A stretch of DNA of 64,000 nt from Leptodactylus fallax. Its lineage: Eukaryota; Chordata; Amphibia; Anura; Leptodactylidae. Location of the stretch: contig CAMRHE010000330.1 in NCBI GenBank assembly GCA_947044405.1, positions 1,364,001 through 1,428,000 on the forward strand, given 5' to 3'. Shown here one piece after another: positions 56,273 through 64,000 of this stretch (position 1 is the first letter of the stretch; every line of letters begins with the position of its first letter). Under the pieces are notes generated by a model. That model made no database searches, was not told the DNA's origin, and saw nothing but the letters and a program-made list of their open reading frames with translations. A program made the position numbers and the translations under genes.

Positions 56273-57224
56273 AGCAAAAAAATATTGAACGCAAAATGCA
56301 GCATATTAAAATAGGGTCAGTAACAATTTGCATGCAATTGTTAACATACCATGGTAGCGTATGGTTTACCAAGTCCCATTTATATACATGTAATAAAGCC
56401 CTTTTCGTGATGCTTTTCACTTTACTTTTTTTCTAACATATACGTTATACCCCCACAAGCAAATTATTACGCAGGCAGCGCGTTGTCCCCTGCCTATTAC
56501 GTTGCTGTTATTTTTCATACACAACATTTAATGTGAAGAAATGACATTCTGTAGTGGCACAGTCATCAATCTAGCTGTCCAAACAGATGAACAAAAAGCC
56601 AATGAGTTCAATTATAATGATAGAAAAGTATACAAAGGTGAGTAATGCCCGAGGGCTGCTTTAGCTTATTACCTCATTAATAATAAGTGCTGTGCTATAA
56701 ATTTCAGATTTGAGGCAGTTTCCGAAGAGCAGGAAAAGCATTTTCGAGACTTGAACATTACCCATAGTGAAGTCAAACGAGAATTCCATAGAGAGCGATA
56801 TGTGCGGAAGTAACACTAACATTCTGTTTCTAATCTTATATCAGATGAAAGACCATAAAAATGCAAATTCACGAATAAGATGAAGTGTATTCTGTGATTC
56901 TTAACCACTTACAAGAGACGGGCTAAAAAAAGAACAGGGACACAGATTCTATAGGCAAGAAATGGAAAATGTTCTTTCCATCTGAAATATAAGGTTTTAT
57001 ACAAAATGTATTTTCCATTGTTTGATTTAACTTTATGCAATATTTTGGATGCGCATTTGGACAGATTTCTCTCTTTTAATTTTTGTTCAGCCAACCAAAA
57101 CATATGTCATCACATCACTCAGCAGCCAAAAATCATCTGCTCTGTAGAAGTGAGATGGTAATAATTTAATCCACTCCCAAGGGAACAGAACAGTAGGACT
57201 ATTCAGAATTGTTCTTATTACCAG

Positions 57225-57228
<4 letters not shown>
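56273..57228. other. No gene recognised
   Basis: The sequence from about 56540 to 57130 looks non-repetitive. The minus-strand frames 56220-56420 and 56909-57103 have no known domain. Confidence 0.4.

Positions 57229-57270
<42 letters not shown>
57229..57270. repeat. (TA)n microsatellite
   Basis: 21 TA units. Confidence 0.95.
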
Positions 57271-57273
<3 letters not shown>

Positions 57274-57894
57274 TGTATATATAAATATGAGTTCTTCGTG
57301 CCAAAATCATGGTTACTGATTGGACATTGGTGATCCACAAATACAAGATTAACCTATAACTCCTACTCTCAAAGGATGACCCTTTGGAATTTCTCTATAG
57401 CACCATCTGTTGTAGGTGGTCTATAGAACTAATCTATAAGTTAAATGGAGTCACTGGAACCAATCCTTTCAACTCACCCCCAATGACATAAGATAGGGTG
57501 CCCTTGTGGATTGGTGATTCTGTTGCTGAAATATTGTTGTTTTTGTAAATATTCAAATTAGCTCTTTGGAGCAACAAGGGTCTTGCCATTGCTCCAAAAA
57601 CGTAAGTGACAATGCCTTTGTGGGGCTGGGTTGATATGGTAGCTATGGCTGGTTCGAGGATTTAGATATTGATGATTTATCCTCAGGATAAGTCATCAAT
57701 ATCAGATTGGTTGGGGTCCAACATTCGGCACCCCCACTGAACAGGTGATACAAGAGCCATGGCAATAGGAGTTCAACTCTGTACATTGTGTATTCTGTAC
57801 ATTGTGACTATGCCAGGTTACTGCAGCTCAGTTCCCAGCCACTTGGATAGCAAGAAGTAAGGGACAGATGAAATGCAATATTACTGCAGGATCA
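57271..57894. other. No gene; T2-like interior motif
   Basis: GATGATTTATCCTCAGGATAAG and TCATCAATATCAGATTGG near 57670-57715 are the interior motif of the T2-like elements, without recognisable ends. Confidence 0.4.
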
Positions 57895-58030
57895 GACTAC
57901 ACAATGTTTGTTTGTAGTCTGTTACCATGGAGACACATAGATTTGCATAGAGACTGTAGACACAAAATTATAGCAGACATGTGATCAACGTTGCAACATT
58001 TGTTCATTTTATTTCATTTTATATTCAATG
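57895..58030. repeat. Interspersed repeat, GACACATAGATTTGCA family
   Basis: Second copy of the repeat at 16800-16935: GATCAGACTACACAATGTTTG, then GGAGACACATAGATTTGCA. Confidence 0.5.
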
Positions 58031-59994
58031 CATCAATATGACAGAAAAAAAAAATCATGATGCAGTCTTGCTGCCAAAAAAAACTTAATTTGTATGCAGA
58101 TGAGATTTTTGGTGCACTCAAGGTGTGGCCATATCTCTCAGAGAAACTGTTTTGCCTGTAGTCACTGCCCAGTGTCACCCTCTAACATAAAAATGAATAC
58201 GTTCCCATGTGCATTAACTCAACAGCAGACCCTTTAGGGGCGGCCACCCCTGGCCTGAGTTCCCTGGGGGCCCATGGTCACTCAAATCTATCACCAAGTT
58301 TAACTAGTGTATGTGACATAGAAGTGGACTGGGTGGCAATAGAATCTGTAAATGCATTCAAGGCTGCAACTAGTCTTCCCATAGAGGGCAGCATCATAGT
58401 GTGGGCGATGTGTTATCACAGGAAGTCCCCCACCTGTGCCCTGTGGCCATTAAGTATAAAATTTCCTTCAGCAACACCCAGTTGATTCTGGGTTTGGCAG
58501 AACCTTTGGTGTATGTAGTACGCAGCACATGCGCGATATATAAACCCAACCTAACACTGGAAATTTATTGAGAATGAGCATTCCTATGAATCAGTCCAGG
58601 TCCTAAAATCTTTGGCCTGGTGGGGTGCCCACAATCTTCATACAGCCCAGGGCTCATGATTTGCTTAATCCACCCCTGCTCAATAGTACCAGCTTGCTAC
58701 TTTTCAATCATGCTGAAAACCAATAGGACACAGGAACAACTTTCCATTTCCTGATAAAATGATATAAACATGAATATCATACCTCCCAGCAGTCGTGATG
58801 TCCTTAACTCCAGTGGGTTGTGGCCTGTTAGAAAAAACAGAGACATATGCTTAGTTTTTCAGAGGCATTTAGAACATGCAATATATTAATTCTACAATAC
58901 TGCATTTAGAATATGTATGTAATACTTCCATACAACAGTATGTACTATGTACTATGCAGCCTGTACCATAAGGTTACCATATAAATGAGCATTGATGGGT
59001 TGTACTGATCATAAATCTATTGCATTTAAAACAGAAATGCCATCAAGGGAACTTCATTTAATAATAGGTTATTCCCGCATGATTCCTTGCATGCTCTCGT
59101 TGACCAGGAAAGGTTGATGCCCGGAGACTTGAACCGTCTTCTTGTAAGATGTTAGTCATTTCAATAGACGAGTGAAAGGGCAGCAGAGCAATAGTGTAAG
59201 AGGTCATTCATCTGCATACAAGGGCCTGAGTCATCAGGTGACACTAATTCCGTAATATATTGAATAGATGTGCTCAGTTATTGGTTGAGCTACCCCATTG
59301 TTAGAGCCAAAGCGGTGAGTTTGTAGCATTCCCAGCTTATCGATCTATATGTAATTCAGGCTACAGAAGGGTTAAATCAGAAAAAATATCATCATAGGAA
59401 CATATAATATATTTTCTGTTTATGCCATACGGGGTCACATAGATCCATTTTTTTGCCATCGCGATTTCCATCATGTTAATTACCAGGTTACAAAGTGAGC
59501 GATGAACCTCAGTGACATTTTCCTTGGTTGATGTGTACAAAGAACACTTCTAATAAAACTCCTTATCTTCCCCAATGCAGCTTGTTCTAATCCACTCATC
59601 TGTGCCCTTATTTATTATATTTGCATCCATCAAAAGTTAAATAAGCCCACATCATATTGTGACCGTTCCACTTAGACAGCAACATGTTTGAGATTCTTGC
59701 GCCTGACATCACAATGTATTATTCATAGCCTGTGCATTGCTTACTTGTTGCCATACAATATCACACATCTTCTTCAATATGTAACACATAAATGTGTAAA
59801 ATTACAATTTCTAGCTATGCTATAATAGTTTGCATACATTTTTCTAACCACATTGCCCCTACCTCATAATATATTGTATATTCTATATATCTATAGTTTA
59901 ATCTAATTCTGTCTGGAGTGATATTCTTGATTATACACACAAGATGAATTTAAGCTGAACCAACCATTTTTTTGTGGAACCAGCCAACCATCTA
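58031..59994. other. No gene recognised
   Basis: The frame 58207-58485 has no known domain; the segment 58230-58660 is repeat-like (GGGGGCCCATGG). The stretch about 59040-59300 looks unique. No tandem arrays. Confidence 0.4.
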
Positions 59995-60170
59995 AGGCCC
60001 GGTTCACATCTGTGTTCGTGTTTCCGTTGGGGGGGGGGGGGCCCGAATGAAAACCTATACGCATAAAAAAGCGGTTTACCTAGGAAACCCACGGACCCCA
60101 TAGACTATAATGGGGTCTGTGTGGTTTCCATTCAGTTTCTGCACGAAACATGCGGAGAGGAAAGGACCTA
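59995..60170. repeat. GGTTCACATCTG repeat, left end and body
   Basis: AAGGCCCGGTTCACATCTGTG, TTTCCGTTGG and a G run, then GACCCCATAGACTATAATGG. Same family as 2722-2908. The right end is eroded. Confidence 0.6.
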
Positions 60171-60405
60171 AGGCAGCAATTCCCAACCAGGGTGTCTTGG
60201 AGACTCGTCAGGGGTCTTACACCATGGGAAGATCGAATGCAATGGTGAAGCCTTCAGCTTCCTGCTCCACCATTCAGGCTGCTGCTAGTGATGTCTTCAG
60301 CTCTGTGCAGGCCTGCTACATTGAACCAGAGACAAGAAGAGGAGAGCAGCAGAGAGCTCCATGGGATTGGGGCTTGATAAGTATTACTTTTTTATTTATA
60401 TGGTA

Positions 60406-60606
60406 TGTGGGGGGCCACTGGGATGCATTATACTGTGTGAGGAGAGTACTGGGGAACATTATACAGGTTATGGGGAGTACTGTAGAACATTATACTGTGT
60501 ATAGGAGCCACTGGGGAGCGTTATACTATATGTGCAGGTCACTAGGGAGCATTAAACTGTGTGTAGGGGCCACCATGGAGTATTATACTTTGTGTGGGGG
60601 CCATGA
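60406..60606. repeat. Degenerate tandem repeat, about 34-36-bp unit
   Basis: Five to six units close to GGCCACTGGGGAGCATTATA followed by CTGTGTGTAGG, diverged at several positions each. The frame 60110-60625 (171 codons) runs through it and is explained by it. Confidence 0.7.
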
Positions 60607-62099
60607 TGAATTTCACGATCCTTAATCTTTTGTTCTCAAGGAAGATAATCCAACAAGATATCAGTGACTGTCCTATTGAGAATACATTCCACTGAGATGT
60701 GTTCTCCTTAATGAGTACATGCAGATATCTAAAGTGTATGGCCACCTTCCTATTCTTAAAGTGTTACTCTTATGCTTAAGTAGCCACATCAGATAGGGCT
60801 TTCCTAATGGGGATTCTGGGCATCATATGGTTTCCTCATCTGATATGGCATCTACTACCATCACTTTCAATTTTTTGTATTAGGTACAGCTGCTTGTTCA
60901 TGAGAACTTCACTTTAAAGGGGTTTTCAGGACCTTTATATTGATTGCTTATGCTTAGTATATATAGGTAATCTATAACAGATCTGGGGTCTGGCTCCTGG
61001 AACCTCCAGCAGTCATCCAAAAAGTCAGCCTAGCAGGACTTTTCCATCCAGGATTTCTGCCAGACTCTGAGCTGGAGAGTCCAACACAGATGTCAATGTA
61101 GTCTTCTTGTTTCTGATTAAGAAAATATTAACTAATATTACAGTGACAGTGATATTAATTATGTGAATTAGCCCCTAATTTTTCTCAAGAGTGCCATTGG
61201 CAAAAGCAAATCACTGGGATCCAGTTCATGTAAAAGGCCTATTAAATACCAATGGTTAGCTGACACTAAGTGGGATTCGCACGGTATTGGACTCTTATCT
61301 GCTGTTGATGTCCAAGTCACTTATTCATTTTGTTACTGAGTGCTAAAGCACAAGCCAAGAAGGAGTACTTGGCATTACAGCTTCACAATTGTTCAGAATT
61401 CACACATTGGGAGGGATTAATTAACACTAGAGTAGATTTAATGTATAACTCATGTCACAGTAACAGCCATCTATGTCAGAAAACTGGTGTAGGTGGTTTG
61501 ATAAAGTTTCCCCATTGTGTTTTTTCTATCCGCACAGACTGGTGGACTGGATCTAACCAAAGACACTAAGCCTGGTATACAAAACTTCATCACCAAGGCT
61601 CCCTCTCCAGTTCACAGAGACAATAGGACTCTAGGGTGGGACTATTACCTGAATGACTAATTAGGAAAGATTACATTTTGTGCTACAGACAGGTTTGGAC
61701 AATTAAACATATCAAACATTGGGATTCTTTAACCCTTTCTGGACATTTCTGTTAGTTAGATAATGAAATATAGTGCCAGAAAGAAATGCACAGGCTTATT
61801 GGTTGAATTTCCATAGAAAAATCCTATTCATGCCGTCCTTGAAAATGACACTTAGTGGTCAAATTTTAATACTAACCATATTGGGAGTTTGTCAAACTCC
61901 ATATGAAATAACACACATGACCATGTAGGGTCATTCTCGCTGAACAAAATGGTACTGTTGCTGTGTGAAAAAGATGATCGAGACAATCACCTTTATGGAA
62001 TTATTCTAATGAGGATGCAAATGCTACTCGGGGCATTACATTGGCTGCAAGTGCCCAGCTCCTAAAGCTAAATTACTGGCCTCTACTGCCTAAGACTGC
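60607..62099. other. No gene; scattered repeat traces
   Basis: AAAGTGTATGGCCACCTTCC (about 60731) matches the ATGTGTATGG MITE family. AAAGGGGTTTTCAGGACC (about 60916) looks like a T2 left end. No coding signature. Confidence 0.4.
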
Positions 62100-62470
62100 T
62101 GATGTCACTGTGATTGATTTCAATCTAAATCCCATCAATATTTGGTGTCACCTTTTCCCTTTGCCTTCCATCAATTCTTTTCAGTACTTGCATACAGTTT
62201 TTGAAGGAATTCGGAAGGGAGGTTGTTCCTGACATCTTGGAGAACTTAAGCACAGATCTTCTGTGGATGTAGACCTGCTCCAATCCTTCTGTCTCTTCAA
62301 GTAATCCTAGACAGATTGGATGATGATGAGATCAGAGCTCTGTGAGGGCCATGTCATCACTTCCAGGACTCCTCCTCCAAAGGGCAAAGGTCACACCGAA
62401 TATTGATGGGATTTAGATTTCTCTTTTGTTCGTTCATTTGTGTTGTTAATTGTCAAAAATAAACTATTAA
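62100..62470 (-). mobile_element. Tc1/mariner-derived element, relative of 15791-16285
   Basis: The minus strand carries the same transposase 3' piece as 15905-16189, now with more frame breaks. The shared right arm GGTCACACCGAATATTGATG, then AATTGTCAAAAATAAACTATT, lies to the right in both copies, while the middle is inverted relative to it. The left arm AAATCCCATCAATATTTGGTG is shorter. Outer tips are not recognisable. Confidence 0.6.
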
Positions 62471-62538
62471 CCCTTTATTTTTGTAGGGTCTCAAGTGGAC
62501 CAATACAGTAGGAAACTGCCCTCTATGATGTCCATATA

Positions 62539-63968
62539 CAGTGGGGAAAAAAGTATTTAGTCAGCCACCAATTGTGCAAGCTCTCCCACTTAAAAAGATG
62601 AGGCCAGCCTGTAATTGTCATCATAAGTAAACCTCAACTATGAGAGACAAAATGAGAAAACATATCTAGAAAATCACATTGTCTGATTCTTAAAGAATTT
62701 ATTTGCAAATTATGGTGGAAAATAAGTATTTGGTCAATAACAAAAGTTAATCTCAATACTTTGTTATATATCCTTTGTTGGCAATGACAGAGGTCAAACG
62801 TTTTCTGTAAGTCTTCACAAGGTTGGCACACACTGTTGCTGGTATGTTGGCCCATTCCTCCATGCAGATCTCCTCTAGAGCAGTGATGTTTTGGGGCTGT
62901 CGCTGGGCAACATGGACTTTCAACTCCCTCCAAAGGTTTTCTATGGGGGTGAGATCTGGAGACTGGCTAGGCCACTCAAGGACCTTGAAATGTTTCTTAC
63001 GAAGCCACTCCTTCGTTGCCCTGGTAGTGTGCTTGGGATCATTGTCATGCTGAAAGACCCAGCCACGTTTCTTTGGATGCAACTCAGCATTCACTCTCCT
63101 CCAAACACGACGAGTTGTGTTTCTACCAAACAGTTCTACTTTGGTTTCATCTGATCATATGACATTCTCCCAATACTCTTCTGGAACATCCAAATGCTCT
63201 CTAGCAAACTTCAGACGGGCCCGGATATGTACTGGCTTAAGCAGGGGGACACGTCTGGCACTGCAGGATCTGAGTCCCTGGCGGCGTAGTGTGTTACTGA
63301 CGGTAGCCTTTGTTATGTTAGTCCCAGTTTTCTGCAGGTCAGTCACTAGGTCCCCCGTGTGGTTCTGGGATTTTTGCTCACCGTTCTTGTGATCATTTTG
63401 ACCCCACGGGGTGAGATCTTGCGTGGAGCCCCTGATCGAGGGAGATTATCAGTGGTCTTGTATGTCTTCCATTTTCTAATTGCTCCTACAGTTGATTTCT
63501 TCACACCAAGCTGCTTGCCTATTGCACATTCAGTCTTCCCAGCCTGGTGCAGGTCTACAATTTTGTTTCCGGTGTCCTTCCACAACTCTTTGGTCTTCAC
63601 CATAGTGGAGTTTGGAGTGTGACTGTTTGAGGTTGTGGACAGGTGTCTTTTATACTGATAACAATGTCAAACAGGAGCCATTACTACAGGTAATGAGTGG
63701 AGGACAGAGGAGCCTCTTAAAGAAGAAGTTACAGGTCTGTGAGAGCCAGAAATCTTGCTTGTTTGTAGGTGACCAAATACTTATTTTCCACCATAATTTA
63801 CAAATAAATTCTTTAAAAAATCAGATAATTTGATTTTCTGGATTTGTTTTCTCATTTTGTCTCTCTTAGTTGAGGTCTACCTATGATGACAATTACAGGC
63901 CGGCCTCATCTTTTTAAGTGGGAGAGCTTGCACAATTTGTGGCTGACTAAATATTTTTTTCCACACTG
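62539..63968 (-). mobile_element. Tc1-like transposon, internally deleted
   Basis: Tips CAGTGGGGAAAAAAGTATTT and, reversed, CAGTGTGGAAAAAAATATTT, TA on both sides (62537-62538, 63969-63970). About 200-bp TIRs (62539-62738 and 63770-63968). 1,430 bp, shorter than the usual ~1.6 kb because of a deletion in the gene. Confidence 0.9.
62753..63603 (-). pseudogene. Tc1-like transposase, broken and deleted
   Basis: The start [19 protein letters not shown], helix-turn-helix text and [10 protein letters not shown] (AT-hook region) are readable to 63346. A frameshift near 63350 moves the frame to TDLQKTGTNITKATVSNTLR. TGA at about 63155 interrupts just before [10 protein letters not shown], the first catalytic block. 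After RVWRR the gene jumps to [21 protein letters not shown], so about 60 codons that normally hold the GGGS..WGC block are gone. The last part, [15 protein letters not shown] to NKGYITKY, is intact. It has three independent lesions and is certainly inactive. The TIRs remain, so it could still be moved in trans. Confidence 0.88.
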
Positions 63969-64000
63969 TACATTGACACATTGGCTACAGACAACTGAGA

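Noticed and set aside
60110..60625. 171-codon hypothetical protein
   Set aside because: The frame spans an interspersed repeat and a tandem array and shows no domain.
1..64000. tRNA, rRNA or other structural RNA genes, or a prokaryote-type gene system
   Set aside because: I saw no convincing tRNA fold, rRNA segment or operon. Coding density and repeats are those of a large vertebrate genome.

Overview
The window looks like intergenic or intronic DNA from a vertebrate, most likely an amphibian (frog-like). It is AT-rich and has no operon-like gene packing and no convincing host exon. It is full of eukaryotic transposable elements: Tc1/mariner DNA transposons with TA target duplications, an L1/Tx1-type LINE, L2- and Rex1-type LINE tails, solo LTRs, hAT-like MITEs with CAG ends, and many short elements starting TTAAAGGG and inserted at TTAA. 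That last signature is known from the Kolobok/T2 MITEs of Xenopus. The organism call is inference from repeat content alone.

Layout. 0-4.5 kb: a T2-like MITE, a perfect 49-nt inverted repeat and an L2-like LINE tail. 4.5-10.8 kb: a nearly full-length L1/Tx1-type LINE on the minus strand (ORF1 and ORF2), bounded on both sides by strange homopolymer-like tracts that may be assembly artefacts. 11-25 kb: decayed Tc1-like remnants and several MITEs. 25.26-30.69 kb: a Tc1-derived deletion element split by a second copy of the same LINE on the plus strand. The second copy has a 14-bp target duplication and has lost its endonuclease region by a 1.19-kb deletion. 32.7-36.3 kb: a stack of nested insertions (old repeat, then a Tc1 element and a Tc1 derivative, then a solo LTR inside the derivative). 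37.65-39.30 kb: a complete Tc1-like transposon with an uninterrupted DD34E transposase and nearly identical 211-bp inverted repeats; it is the best candidate for a functional gene here. 42-46 kb: a second solo LTR, a Rex1/CR1-like LINE tail and T2-like MITEs. 48.6-49.2 kb: a 21-bp minisatellite. 50-62 kb: mostly unique or decayed sequence with MITEs. 62.54-63.97 kb: an internally deleted Tc1-like element.

Functionally, the coding sequence seen belongs to mobile elements. LINE ORF1 (RNA-binding chaperone type) and ORF2 (endonuclease plus reverse transcriptase) would act together in target-primed retrotransposition. The Tc1 transposases act on their own terminal repeats, and the short elements are non-autonomous. 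A few stretches free of recognisable repeats (near 24.3, 32.3, 37.1, 46.9 and 51.8 kb) resemble conserved non-coding elements by eye, which needs alignment to other genomes. I found no evidence of a new multi-gene system; the most interesting things are the nested insertion histories, the intact Tc1 element, the LINE copies and the odd purine-only tracts.
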